DNA from: Chitinophagales bacterium
GTDB lineage: Bacteria; Bacteroidota; Bacteroidia; Chitinophagales; Chitinophagaceae
Assembly: GCA_013298665.1 (NCBI GenBank)
Contig: JAAFIK010000034.1
Location: 1 to 49,956 of the forward strand
Length of the DNA stretch: 49,956 bases
Direction of reading: 5' to 3'
Notes under the pieces: generated by a model
Seen by the model: the letters and a program-made list of their open reading frames with translations, nothing else
Databases searched by the model: none
What the model was told of the DNA's origin: nothing
In this document: positions 37,928 through 46,644 of the stretch, in pieces
How the letters are laid out: each line of letters starts with the position of its first letter
Numbering within the stretch: the first letter of the stretch is position 1
Position numbers and translations under genes: made by a program

Positions 37928-39613
37928 ATGGTCTGCAGGATTTTTTCAGGTATTGTTTTAACAGGGTTGATGATTCCTTTTGCGCTGCTTTCACAACGCA
38001 CTGCAGATAAGCATTTATTAAATACCGCTATCACAAAAAAGGCGGAGGAATACAGTCATGAAATCAATTTCCGGAAAGCCCAATCGTTTTTCCTCAAAAG
38101 CAACTGGGATTCTGCCCTCGTGTATGCAATGCAGCAGTTGAGCGGAAATACAGCTAAGGAGCTGGACGATTATTGCCTTTTTTTCAGGGCATTTAGTTTT
38201 AAACGTAAAAAACTGCTCACTGAATCAAAAAAAGAATTTGCCCGGATACCGGAGCGTTTCCCTTTTTATTATCTCGTCATCCTCAACCAGGGGGAAATTG
38301 CACTGGAGCAAAGTGAGTTTCAGGCAGCCATTAATTATTTTTCGGCATTTGAAAACCTGCCCGGCAAGGAAGGATATGATTATAATAAAAGTGCTTTCTT
38401 ACATAACCTTGGACTTTGTTATTTCCATACCAAAGTATTTGATAAGGCCGAGACATATTTACTTCAGGGTACGGCCATACAGGAAAGCGAAAAAGACACA
38501 GCAGCGCTTGTTGGAGCTTATATGGACATCGCCAATTTGTATTATGAACAGTACAAAGACAAAGAGGCCATTCCTTATTTTGAGAAAGCCTATCAGTTGT
38601 CAAAAAAAATAAATGATTTTCAGTTAAAACAAAATGCTGCGCAGAATATGGCTGCCGTTGAGGAGAACCGGAAAAGATTCTCCCAGGCCCTCCGTTACAG
38701 AAAAGAATATGAGCAATGGAAGGATTCGCTGAACGACCAGAATAAGGTGTGGGCAGTGGCAGATATAGAGAAGAAGTTTGCGGTAAAAGAAAAAGAAAAA
38801 GAAGTAAACATACTGCAAACAGCCAATAAGCTGAAAATAGCCCAAAGAAACGCATTTGTGTTTGCCTCCTTATTACTGGCAGCGGTACTGATGCTCAGCA
38901 TTTATTTTTATACACAAAAAGCAAAAAGAAATAAACTGCTGGCTGCCCAAAAAATGCAGGAAACAGAAATTGCCCACCAGAAGCATTTGCTGCAATCGGT
39001 TATAACCTCGCAGGAGGCCGAGCGCAAACGCATTGGTATGGATCTGCATGATGAAGTGGGGGCAGCCCTTTCAACCCTGCGGATAAAGATGGAACAACAG
39101 ACGGGTGAAGCCCAGACCACTCCGGCGTTAACGGAAAACTATAAAACAGACATAGACAACATCATTGCCCATATGCGCAATATTGCCCATAGTCTGTCGC
39201 CCCGTATCTCCGGCAATTTTGGCTTTTACGATGCTGTACATGAGTTTGCAGACGGCATAAACCGTTCGGGCGCCATCGAAATGCAGGTATTTTTCGACGA
39301 ACATAGGTTGCCGGTGTTTTTAACAGAACAGGCACCCATGGCAGTGTACCGGGTTATTGCAGAATTGGTCAACAATACATTGAAACATGCTTCGGCACGA
39401 ACGATTCAGCTAAAGATTGATGTCAAAACCCATACCATGGAGATGGCTTACACCGATGATGGCATTGGCCTGGTGCAAAAGCCCGGTACCGGAACAAAGG
39501 GGATGGGCATGCAGAACATTGAGAGCCGCCTCAGTATTATCGGGGCAACCTGGTTTGTACAGCAACCGGAAACGGGTGGTTACGGGTTGAACATCAGTAT
39601 TCCCATAAAATAA
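37928..39613 (+). CDS. TPR-containing sensor histidine kinase, HisKA_3 (NarX/DegS) type
   Basis: 561 aa. A signal peptide or first helix (1-22, IVLTGLMIPFALLSQ) precedes a periplasmic TPR array (about 50-265). One membrane helix follows at about 309-328 (VFASLLLAAVLMLSIYFY), then a coiled coil. The HisKA_3 site is ERKRIGMDLHDEVGAALSTL with His374. The HATPase has ELVNNTLKHASA and GMGMQNIESRL. It forms a two-gene unit with the NarL-type regulator (5-nt gap). Its place directly before the Cys-rich/MNIO operon makes it a candidate controller of that operon, which is inference. Confidence 0.92.
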   Translation: MVCRIFSGIVLTGLMIPFALLSQRTADKHLLNTAITKKAEEYSHEINFRKAQSFFLKSNWDSALVYAMQQLSGNTAKELDDYCLFFRAFSFKRKKLLTESKKEFARIPERFPFYYLVILNQGEIALEQSEFQAAINYFSAFENLPGKEGYDYNKSAFLHNLGLCYFHTKVFDKAETYLLQGTAIQESEKDTAALVGAYMDIANLYYEQYKDKEAIPYFEKAYQLSKKINDFQLKQNAAQNMAAVEENRKRFSQALRYRKEYEQWKDSLNDQNKVWAVADIEKKFAVKEKEKEVNILQTANKLKIAQRNAFVFASLLLAAVLMLSIYFYTQKAKRNKLLAAQKMQETEIAHQKHLLQSVITSQEAERKRIGMDLHDEVGAALSTLRIKMEQQTGEAQTTPALTENYKTDIDNIIAHMRNIAHSLSPRISGNFGFYDAVHEFADGINRSGAIEMQVFFDEHRLPVFLTEQAPMAVYRVIAELVNNTLKHASARTIQLKIDVKTHTMEMAYTDDGIGLVQKPGTGTKGMGMQNIESRLSIIGATWFVQQPETGGYGLNISIPIK

Positions 39614-39618
39614 ATACA

Positions 39619-40287
39619 ATGGATGATATACGTTTAGCTTTAGCAGACGACCAGTTATTATTCCGGCAGGGCATTGCTGCATTGATCAGCAGGGAAGCAG
39701 GGGTTGAACTGGTCATGGAAGCAGATAGCGGGCAGGATTTTCTTGCCGGGCTGAAAAACATGGAGTTGCTGCCCGATATTGTGCTGATGGATATGGAAAT
39801 GCCCGGCATGGACGGTATGCAATTGAATGAGGAGCTGCATAAACGTTATCCATCTATAAAAGTGATCGTGCTTTCCGTACACAACAGCGAGCGCCTGATG
39901 GCCAGGATGATACAGGCAGGTGCCTGCGGGTACCTGTTTAAAAATTGCAATATAGAAGAATTGATCAATGCCATCCGCAATGTGTTCAACAACGGCTTTT
40001 ATATTACCCCGGTTGTTTTAAAAGCCATCCAGTCCCCCGCCGCAAACAGCAGGGGCAATATGACCAACGTACAGTCCATCGCCATTGAATTATCCCAACG
40101 GGAAACGGAAGTGCTCCGGCTGATTTGTGAGGAGTACAACAATACAGAAATTGCCGAAAAACTCGTCATCAGTGTGCGTACCGTAGATGGTCATCGTAAT
40201 AATTTGCTGGCCAAAACGGGTTGTCACAATACTGCCGGATTGGTATTGTTTGCGGTTAAGCACCGTATTTTTAAGGTGCTGTTTTAG
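39619..40287 (+). CDS. NarL/LuxR-family response regulator
   Basis: 222 aa. The receiver domain has Asp58 in DIVLMDMEMPGMDG, and YLFKNCNIEEL supplies the conserved Lys. The LuxR-type HTH at about 155-215 reads LSQRETEVLRLICEEYNN, TEIAEKLVISVRTVDGHRNN. It is the cognate partner of the upstream TPR kinase and the last gene before the leader of the lectin/ferritin-like/MNIO operon. Confidence 0.95.
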   Translation: MDDIRLALADDQLLFRQGIAALISREAGVELVMEADSGQDFLAGLKNMELLPDIVLMDMEMPGMDGMQLNEELHKRYPSIKVIVLSVHNSERLMARMIQAGACGYLFKNCNIEELINAIRNVFNNGFYITPVVLKAIQSPAANSRGNMTNVQSIAIELSQRETEVLRLICEEYNNTEIAEKLVISVRTVDGHRNNLLAKTGCHNTAGLVLFAVKHRIFKVLF

Positions 40288-40551
40288 CGGTTCACCTTTT
40301 TGCCCACCTGATGGATGACATCCCTGTTATCAATTGCGGTGACCGGCAATGCCGTTAGCGCCTTGCTGATAAACCGGTAAAATGCCAACTGACCCAATCG
40401 CTGCAACAACAACCCTGCCGCGTAAAAATACCCGCTTTTCAAAACAAGTGTTTCTACCTTTTCAGGCTGTATGGAATGTCTTTTCTTTACAGCGTTTATT
40501 GAAACCTGCAACAATCAGCAACGGGGTTGTCTCAAATGATGCAGTGGAAAT

Positions 40552-40640
40552 AAAAGTGGAGTTCAGCCACCACTTAAAAAAACGGGTTCATCCCGCTGGG
40601 CTTTTAAGCGGGAGGCGGTTACTGAAAAGCCTGATGAGTA
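40552..40640 (+). promoter_or_regulatory. Leader element L1 of the MNIO operon (copy 1 of 3)
   Basis: It matches L2 (46920 on) over 45 continuous bases, then again at GCGGGAGGCGGTT and CTGATGA. Three helices can form. H1 is AAGTGG/CCACTT (40554-40559 with 40570-40575). H2 is CGGG/CCCG (40583-40586 with 40592-40595). H3 is TCCCGC/GCGGGA (40591-40596 with 40608-40613). H2 and H3 share the same CCCG and exclude each other. L1 and L2 differ mostly inside the H3 loop, while the H3 stem is kept. The ATG at 40634 ends the conserved block. This looks like a cis-acting RNA switch or attenuator. A CTTTTCTTTAC string at 40480-40490 could be the promoter. Confidence 0.7.
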
Positions 40641-40657
40641 GGAAAAAAAACCTTTTT

Positions 40658-41974
40658 ATGACCAATCAAGAAATGCCAAACGCTATACCTCCTGATATTA
40701 CTACACCACTAATTCCTTTCCCCAATCAGTTGCCTGTTACGGGTACAACTAACCTGGGACTGCTCAACAGTTTTATTGGCACATGGAATAGTCCTACGGG
40801 AAATGCCGCAACAGGCTACAATGTAATGCCATTGCCGCAAACCACCGCCCTCCATGGGTACATCGTCAAGAATTTTCCCTATTTTGAAGAGATTACCTTT
40901 TCGCCCATAGCTGGCGGAGCGCCTAACAGAGAAGGCCAGTTTACCCAAGCAAGTGCGGTATTGTTTTACGAGCAGCGGGTGTATTTTGCCAATAACCCCG
41001 ATCCCAATGGTAAACAACCCATACAGAATACCCTTATTCATGCAGAAAACGGAACCTGGTTGTACCATACTATCGGGCTGCAACTTGACGGGCCGTACGG
41101 GCCTCGTAATGTACCGCCCCCCAATCCGCTACCAAAACAAAATCTGGCAACGCAATACAACAAGCAGATTTCTGTACCGCATGGTAATTCTGTATTGATG
41201 GTTGGAGGTGCAGGAGCTACGGGTACAGGAATACCCGACTTTCCAATGGCGGACAAATCTTTTCCTCCATTTAATAATGGTTCTTTTCTTGTAACAGATC
41301 CCGCTACTGTGTTAACCAAACAGTTACAAGATTTGGCAAACCAGGGCATTACGGTAACCAATTACAGCAGTATTTCTGTGAGTTCTGATAACCCCGGCGG
41401 CGGCATCAGTAATATACATTTTGAAAATGACTATTCAAAAGTGGTGAGTATGAACACCACCTGGTATATTGAAACATTAAGCAACAACACCGTTCAGTTG
41501 CAATACCTGCAAACAATCGAATTGCAGTTTATGATTAATGGGGTACCCACTAATTTTTTACACATTGATGCAAATACCCTGCAATTGGTTGAAACATTTT
41601 TTCAGGTAAATGCGCTGCAACCCTGGCAGGATACCGGAATAACCGTTAATCCAGGCGCACCGGTAACGATTACTTACAAAGCAGGACAATGGACAGCAGA
41701 TCCCAATACCAATAACGGTCAGTTATACGATGCCAACGGATGTACAGGTATTACCGTAACACAGTCAGGTTATCCGCTGGAGGGTGTAAATATGGGTTGT
41801 TTGGTGGGCAGGGTTGGCAACAATCCGGTGTTTTTTATAGGAGACGGGCCTGTGCAAACACCCGCAGGGCAAACCGGGGTTTTAAGTCTGTGTATTAATG
41901 ATGATTTAAACGGGAAATACGGCAAAGGGTTGACCGATAATATTGGCAGTATTGACGTACGTATAAAATTTTAA
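40658..41974 (+). CDS. Heme-binding-like beta-barrel protein with C-terminal LecA-like lectin domain
   Basis: 438 aa from ATG 40658; ATG 40634 (MSRKKNLF) is also in frame and sits at a conserved place in the leader. Near the N-terminus LGLLNSFIGTWNSP, then NFPYFEEITFSPIAGGAPNR and ENGTWLYHTIG resemble the FABP/nitrobindin-type heme-binding barrel. The last 110 residues (VTITYKAGQWTADP, VGRVGNNPVFFIGDG, LSLCINDDLNGKYGKG, GSIDVRIKF) follow the order of PA-IL/LecA-type galactose lectins. No signal peptide. It is the first gene of an operon with the ferritin-like, Cys-rich, MNIO and DUF2063 genes. Both domain assignments are by motif only. Confidence 0.6.
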   Translation: MTNQEMPNAIPPDITTPLIPFPNQLPVTGTTNLGLLNSFIGTWNSPTGNAATGYNVMPLPQTTALHGYIVKNFPYFEEITFSPIAGGAPNREGQFTQASAVLFYEQRVYFANNPDPNGKQPIQNTLIHAENGTWLYHTIGLQLDGPYGPRNVPPPNPLPKQNLATQYNKQISVPHGNSVLMVGGAGATGTGIPDFPMADKSFPPFNNGSFLVTDPATVLTKQLQDLANQGITVTNYSSISVSSDNPGGGISNIHFENDYSKVVSMNTTWYIETLSNNTVQLQYLQTIELQFMINGVPTNFLHIDANTLQLVETFFQVNALQPWQDTGITVNPGAPVTITYKAGQWTADPNTNNGQLYDANGCTGITVTQSGYPLEGVNMGCLVGRVGNNPVFFIGDGPVQTPAGQTGVLSLCINDDLNGKYGKGLTDNIGSIDVRIKF

Positions 41975-42043
41975 CCCCGAGTATTCGTTCATGCTTTGGT
42001 TTAGCAAAAAGATCAAAAAACAATTAAAAAATAAATTCATATT

Positions 42044-43549
42044 ATGAATCCAGGCAAACTTTTTAAAATGCCAACCGCAGTAAACCCCTCTAATTTTGAG
42101 GAAGTGATGCAACAGGCCATTGCCCTTGAGTTGGCAACCATTCCTACTTATCTGTCAACATATTATTCTATTAACCGGGCACAGAATCAAGACACCCTTT
42201 ACAGCAAACTACAGCAGCAGTTAGGGGCTGCAACAGGTAATGCAGAATTGGACATTAACTCACTCGCGCAGGAACTTAAGGTCGATATCCTCGTGTATGC
42301 AAATAAGGCAGCAGCCTTAATTATGAGTGTGGCCATTGAAGAAATGCTCCATTTGGCACTTGCTTCCAATGTAAAACAAGCCATTGTTTCCCCGCCAGAT
42401 CTTTTGGGCATCAGTAAATCATTAGTCTTCCCAACACAATTAGATGGACATGAACCAGAGTTCCCCATCAATGCGGCAAAACTAAGTTTGCAGCAGTTGT
42501 CCACTTTTTTACAAATCGAAAGTCCTGATCCATTTGTTGATCCTGCTGATACCCCTGAAACAGATAACAGCGTGGAGAAATACAAAACAATTGGCCAATT
42601 GTATAATGCAATCATCAACTGCATACAAAACAATTTCCCCGGGCCATACGCAGCCAGCCCGCAATTACTTCCACCGCAAAAATCAGCACCACCAAGACCG
42701 TATTATTCCCAAAACTCTATCAATACCGTTTATTACGACCGAAACCACAATCCTGTATTTGGCAGTGCTGATGACAGCGGCGAGTTGATAGGTGTAACAG
42801 ATGCCGCAACAGCAGTGGCGGCAATAAATGAAATACAGCACCAGGGGGAAGGAAATACATCCTTAGACCATGATACGCTGAAGTTTGATGCCAATAATAT
42901 GCCCATTCCATTACCCGTTGTAAATGGGGAAGTACAGTTTAAAGCCGGAGACTATGACGATGGTTCAAAAAAAGAGTTGTCACACTTTGATAAGTTTTTA
43001 GAAATGTATAGTCTGGGAGTTTATTACCAGGAAAAATTTGCGAAAATAAATGGCCTCGATGATTTCTTCAGTTATTTCGTTTATACACAGGAATCAAATC
43101 CAAAGCAGGCAGATTATGACCAATACGGTACTCAGGCATTATCACTATGCTCGCAGCTGGGCAATGCCATTTTCACGTATATTTTACTGATGATTGAAAC
43201 CTGCTATTACAAGGATGAGGCGACCCAGTTCGATGTATTTATGTATGGCATTCACAAATCCATGATCTGGTTATTAAGCGGAGTAGGCAATACCATTAAC
43301 AGTTATACCTATTACAAAAATTTTCAAGCCTATACAGCCGCGCTTACTTTTGAATACTTCCCGTTTGAGAACACACCCGGTAAAACACCCAAACAACAAA
43401 TATTGAGTCTGGTAGATCAATTGGCCGCAGCGGATCCTGATAACTGGAGCTGGCTTACCGATCCGAAATATGCCGGATACTGGCCAGCTTTGCCCGATGT
43501 AAGACTGGATCACACTGTTATACCCGATATGCCGGTAATACCTGCTTAA
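42044..43549 (+). CDS. Ferritin-like protein of the iminophenyl-pyruvate dimer synthase (VioB/RebD N-domain) family
   Basis: 501 aa. Diiron-type helices: NFEEVMQQAIALELATIPTY with Glu29, and MSVAIEEMLHLALASNVKQA with Glu100-x-x-His103. This is the four-helix ferritin-like domain found at the N-terminus of VioB/RebD/StaD. Those enzymes are about 1000 aa; this one ends at 501 and lacks the rest, so chromopyrrolic-acid-type chemistry should not be assumed. The C-terminal part (ALSLCSQLGNAIFTYILLMI, then NTINSYTYYKNFQAYTAALT) is helical. No signal peptide. It lies 69 nt after the lectin-domain gene and 34 nt before the Cys-rich gene, so it is probably a subunit or tailoring enzyme of this system. 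Confidence 0.75.
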   Translation: MNPGKLFKMPTAVNPSNFEEVMQQAIALELATIPTYLSTYYSINRAQNQDTLYSKLQQQLGAATGNAELDINSLAQELKVDILVYANKAAALIMSVAIEEMLHLALASNVKQAIVSPPDLLGISKSLVFPTQLDGHEPEFPINAAKLSLQQLSTFLQIESPDPFVDPADTPETDNSVEKYKTIGQLYNAIINCIQNNFPGPYAASPQLLPPQKSAPPRPYYSQNSINTVYYDRNHNPVFGSADDSGELIGVTDAATAVAAINEIQHQGEGNTSLDHDTLKFDANNMPIPLPVVNGEVQFKAGDYDDGSKKELSHFDKFLEMYSLGVYYQEKFAKINGLDDFFSYFVYTQESNPKQADYDQYGTQALSLCSQLGNAIFTYILLMIETCYYKDEATQFDVFMYGIHKSMIWLLSGVGNTINSYTYYKNFQAYTAALTFEYFPFENTPGKTPKQQILSLVDQLAAADPDNWSWLTDPKYAGYWPALPDVRLDHTVIPDMPVIPA

Positions 43550-43583
43550 TTAGTAAAACCAATCATTTAATAAAATCAAGATT

Positions 43584-44171
43584 ATGGAAAATATACAAAT
43601 CACAAAAGAGCTTCATGTTTGTATGGGGCTGAATACTTGCAAATACCAGGGTTACTCGGGTACCAATAATTGTGCAGGCATGGGCGACTGCTCTACTGTA
43701 AACCATCCATGCCATACCTTAAATGAATGCAGGGGGCAGGGTGGTTGCGGACTTTTCGGGACAACGGAAGAATTTTGTTTCCCGTCTCAAAACAATTGCC
43801 GCTACCAGGGCAGTTGTGGCGCACCAATCCTGAATTCACGGTTTATCGCACAAGGGCCAAACAAAGGGCTTAGTGTCTGGCAATTAGCCCGAAAGCGTTT
43901 TGAAGAAAAAAGGAGTGCTTCAAATCTGCCATTTGGTGCTCCTCCGGCAGGCCCATACGGGCCATCCAACGAATACATCAATCAGCTTAAAAACCAGCCG
44001 GCGGATACAGATAATTCATCCTGCGGGCAAAGTGGCTCCAGAAGTTGTTCCTATATAGCAGATCCGGCAGAAAGAGCAAAAGCCGCTTATGCAAGAGTAC
44101 TGACTATGGAAGAAAAAAGTGCTGCTGAGATGAACGAAACTTTAAAAACCTGCCCTCCGCGTGTCTATTAA
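43584..44171 (+). CDS. Cysteine-rich putative MNIO substrate (RiPP-like precursor)
   Basis: 195 aa with 13 Cys, ten of them in residues 13-78. The motif C-x5-C recurs: C13/C19 (CMGLNTC), C30/C36 (CAGMGDC), C43/C49/C55 (CHTLNECRGQGGC) and C72/C78 (CRYQGSC). Gly, Asn and Gln are frequent between the Cys. The C-terminal half (SVWQLARKRFEEKR, then PADTDNSSCGQSGSRSC, then AERAKAAYARVLTMEEKSA) is helical and Cys-poor. No signal peptide. The gene overlaps the DUF692 enzyme gene by 11 nt and a DUF2063 gene follows. This is the substrate/enzyme/partner order of methanobactin- and bufferin-type modification loci. That this protein is the substrate is inferred from context and Cys content. Confidence 0.75.
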   Translation: MENIQITKELHVCMGLNTCKYQGYSGTNNCAGMGDCSTVNHPCHTLNECRGQGGCGLFGTTEEFCFPSQNNCRYQGSCGAPILNSRFIAQGPNKGLSVWQLARKRFEEKRSASNLPFGAPPAGPYGPSNEYINQLKNQPADTDNSSCGQSGSRSCSYIADPAERAKAAYARVLTMEEKSAAEMNETLKTCPPRVY

Positions 44172-45087
44172 TAACCTCCCCGATTTAGGTCTCGGTCTCG
44201 GACTGCGAAGCAAGCACTTTAATCATATACTGGCCGAGCAGCCCAATGTAGATTGGTTTGAAGCCATCTCTGAGAATTTTATGGATTCTTACGGACGCCC
44301 AAGACAGGTGCTGAAACAAATTGCCGAACAATACCCCATCGTCATGCACGGGGTATCCCTGTCCATCGGCAGCAGCGATCCGCTGAACTTTGCCTATCTC
44401 AAAAGTTTAAAGACACTGGCCAAAGAAATAAAGCCCGCCTGGATCAGCGACCACCTCTGCTGGACGGGCACGCTCACCATCAACTCGCACGACCTTTTGC
44501 CCCTGCCGCTCAATGAAGAATCGCTGCAGCACGTATGCAACCGGATACGTATGGTACAGGATTACCTCGAACAACCATTGATCCTCGAAAACCCGAGTAC
44601 CTACCTCAGTTTTGAACAGTCTACCATGCCCGAATGGCAATTCCTGGCGCATATGACCGAAGAAACGGGCTGCGGACTGCTGCTCGATGTGAACAATGTA
44701 TATGTATCGGCCTTCAACAACGACTTTGATCCTGTTGAATACATCGAAAATATACCGCACCACCGGGTGGTGCAAATGCACCTGGCCGGTCACCAGCACT
44801 GCGGAGATTATATTATTGATACGCACGACAGAAGAGTAGCCGGTGCCGTTTGGGAATTGTTCCGGCTGGCCTGGCAAAAAACCGGCGGTGTGGCCACATT
44901 ATTAGAATGGGATGGCGATATCCCCGCCTTTGACGTATACCATGCCGAAATGCTCAAAGCCAAAAATTTTATGTCGGACAATGCCTTTACAGGATTACCT
45001 GCGCCACCCATTGCCGAAAAAGAAACGGCTGTTTCCAACCCCATTCATTTTATGGTTGCCGAACTAACCATGAATCCCGGGCCGTAA
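44161..45087 (+). CDS. DUF692 multinuclear non-heme iron oxidase (MNIO, MbnB/BufB-like)
   Basis: 308 aa from GTG 44161; the first ATG (44281) would delete conserved sequence. The DUF692 TIM-barrel order is intact: LGLGLGLRSKHFNHIL, IVMHGVSLSIGSSDPL, WISDHLCWTG, PLILENPSTYLSF, LLLDVNNVYVSAFN, VQMHLAGHQH, then LLEWDGDIPAFD. Metal-ligand His, Asp, Asn and Glu residues of the family are all present. Characterised members (MbnB, TglH, ChrH, BufB) oxidise Cys in a peptide substrate, giving oxazolone-thioamide, thiooxazole or related products. The gene overlaps the Cys-rich gene upstream and the DUF2063 gene downstream (taATGa), so the three are coupled. Confidence 0.9.
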   Translation: MSINNLPDLGLGLGLRSKHFNHILAEQPNVDWFEAISENFMDSYGRPRQVLKQIAEQYPIVMHGVSLSIGSSDPLNFAYLKSLKTLAKEIKPAWISDHLCWTGTLTINSHDLLPLPLNEESLQHVCNRIRMVQDYLEQPLILENPSTYLSFEQSTMPEWQFLAHMTEETGCGLLLDVNNVYVSAFNNDFDPVEYIENIPHHRVVQMHLAGHQHCGDYIIDTHDRRVAGAVWELFRLAWQKTGGVATLLEWDGDIPAFDVYHAEMLKAKNFMSDNAFTGLPAPPIAEKETAVSNPIHFMVAELTMNPGP

Positions 45088-45950
45088 TGACACCCCCCAA
45101 AGCACATATACCACTTGCCCGTGTTCAGCAATGGATGCAGTATTTGTTATTGCGCCAGGGCAATACACTGCAGGATCACCAGCAGCACCTCGTTCCTGAC
45201 GACAATGGGCTTTTACTGACGGATATGGTTAAAGATTCAAAGCGGCTGAGCGCCCGGGAACACCTGGCAATTTACCAGCGGAGTTATACCGCAAGACTGC
45301 GCGATTGTATGTCCAAACAGTTCAGTGCTTTGGAATATGCGCTGGGCGAAGACCTCTTTCGTGCTTTTGCAGACGAATACCTGCAGTGCCATCCTTCCAC
45401 CAGTTACAACCTGATTACGCTGGGCGAAAAATTTCCCGCCTGGCTTGAAGCCAACAGACCCGACAAGGATGAAGTGGTAAAAGAAGACTGGCCCGATTTT
45501 ATGATTGAGCTCGCCCGGTTTGAATATGCCATCCATATCATTTTTGAAGAAGAAGCCGAAGAAGATTTTTTGCCGGCCACTGGTGATGCGCCGGAAGAAA
45601 CATTACAACTGATTCCCGTCTTTCATGTATTTGCCTTTTCATTTCCCGTCCGGTGGTATTACCAAGCGTTTACCAATAAGCTGGCGCCGGAATTACCTGC
45701 GCCGCAGGAAAGTTATTGCGCAGTAATGCGCCACCAGTACAAACTGAGCATATACGACCTGAACCGTGGACAATACCTGTTGCTGCAACACCTCCTTTCG
45801 GGGCATACCATACGGCAGGCCAAAGCTCAACTGCACAACCAAAATACTGCCGACCGTAGTCAATTGGAAAGCGTATGGCCTTTATGGAAAAAGAAATGGC
45901 TGGAAGCGGGCTTTTTCAGGAGCCGGCCAGCCGGTACACCCATCCATTAG
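45087..45950 (+). CDS. DUF2063 (MbnC/BufC-like) partner protein of the MNIO enzyme
   Basis: 287 aa. The N-terminal domain matches DUF2063: RLSAREHLAIYQRSYTARLR, then SKQFSALEYALGEDLFRAFA and CHPSTSYNLITLGEKFPAWL. The C-terminal half (RWYYQAFTNKLAPELPAPQE, LSIYDLNRGQYLLLQHLLSG) is the substrate-recognition-like winged part seen in MbnC/BufC relatives. Such partners bind the precursor leader and are needed for oxidase activity. It starts in a 1-nt overlap with the DUF692 stop. It is the last gene of the operon and converges with the XRE gene. Confidence 0.85.
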   Translation: MTPPKAHIPLARVQQWMQYLLLRQGNTLQDHQQHLVPDDNGLLLTDMVKDSKRLSAREHLAIYQRSYTARLRDCMSKQFSALEYALGEDLFRAFADEYLQCHPSTSYNLITLGEKFPAWLEANRPDKDEVVKEDWPDFMIELARFEYAIHIIFEEEAEEDFLPATGDAPEETLQLIPVFHVFAFSFPVRWYYQAFTNKLAPELPAPQESYCAVMRHQYKLSIYDLNRGQYLLLQHLLSGHTIRQAKAQLHNQNTADRSQLESVWPLWKKKWLEAGFFRSRPAGTPIH

Positions 45951-46078
45951 CCAGGATGGTCTGCGCAGCAATATCTTCACCTTAAAAATTGGGCAGTAAA
46001 ATGAAGCGGATGCCGCACGGGGAACCCGCCCCCATTTCAGGTAAAAGAAGCCCAAAAAATAATTGCATTCGTACCCAC

Positions 46079-46618
46079 TCATATATAATTGATACTCTTC
46101 GCCTTCGCCGCCTGTTTTTCCATGGCTTCCATTTTAAGCCGCAGCAATTGCTGCGCACCCTCCCCGCAGACATCCAACCGTTTCAGCGCAACCGCTTCCA
46201 CCATGTTTTGCCAGAGTACATCTTTTTTTGCAGCCGGGCCACTACCCGCCTGCCCCTGCCGCAATTGGCTGACCAGGGTAAGCACATTGACCGCCTGGTC
46301 ATAATTTTTTTTCAGCAGGGTTAATTTCTTCCTCGCCAAAGCTGCCTCAGTTGCACATTTACGGGCATAGGCTTCCATTGCCTTTGCTGCAGCCGCCTGT
46401 TGCTTTTCCAGGCGGGCGGTAATTTTCTTTTCGGTACCGGCCGTGCTGCTACCCGCGGGTTTTTGCTGCATAAGGCTCAGTTTAAGCAAGGCTGCTGTGG
46501 GCAGCGTTCTTTTACCCAACTCGGCCATGGCCAGTAATCCCTTGGTTATACCGAGGTAATCGGCCAGTTGCTGCTGGGTTAAACCGTATTGCCGGCGTAC
46601 CTGTTTGGCTCCGCTCAT
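46079..46618 (-). CDS. XRE-family helix-turn-helix regulator with long helical tail
   Basis: 179 aa. The HTH at the N-terminus reads QVRRQYGLTQQQLADYLGIT, KGLLAMAELGKRTLP. The remainder is Ala/Lys/Gln-rich and helical (ITARLEKQQAAAAKAMEAYA, KLTLLKKNYDQAVNVLTLVS), probably a coiled coil for oligomerisation. It faces the GH64 gene across a 495-bp region with strong GATAAC/GTTATC palindromes starting 27 bp from its own start. Autoregulation is likely, with possible control of the divergent leader-bearing gene. It sits inside the leader-linked cluster. Confidence 0.8.
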   Translation of the reverse strand: MSGAKQVRRQYGLTQQQLADYLGITKGLLAMAELGKRTLPTAALLKLSLMQQKPAGSSTAGTEKKITARLEKQQAAAAKAMEAYARKCATEAALARKKLTLLKKNYDQAVNVLTLVSQLRQGQAGSGPAAKKDVLWQNMVEAVALKRLDVCGEGAQQLLRLKMEAMEKQAAKAKSINYI

Positions 46619-46644
46619 TTGTTATCTTTTTATTTTTTCAGTAT

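Noticed and set aside
40382..40657. In-frame upstream extension of the lectin-domain gene
   Set aside because: It runs through the conserved leader L1, whose copies L2 and L3 are not coding in that frame; the extension looks like chance.
620..43549. Amine oxidase and ferritin-like VioB/RebD-type protein as a bis-indole pathway (VioA/VioB logic)
   Set aside because: The two genes lie 40 kb apart with unrelated neighbours, and the ferritin-like protein has only the N-terminal half of VioB/RebD.
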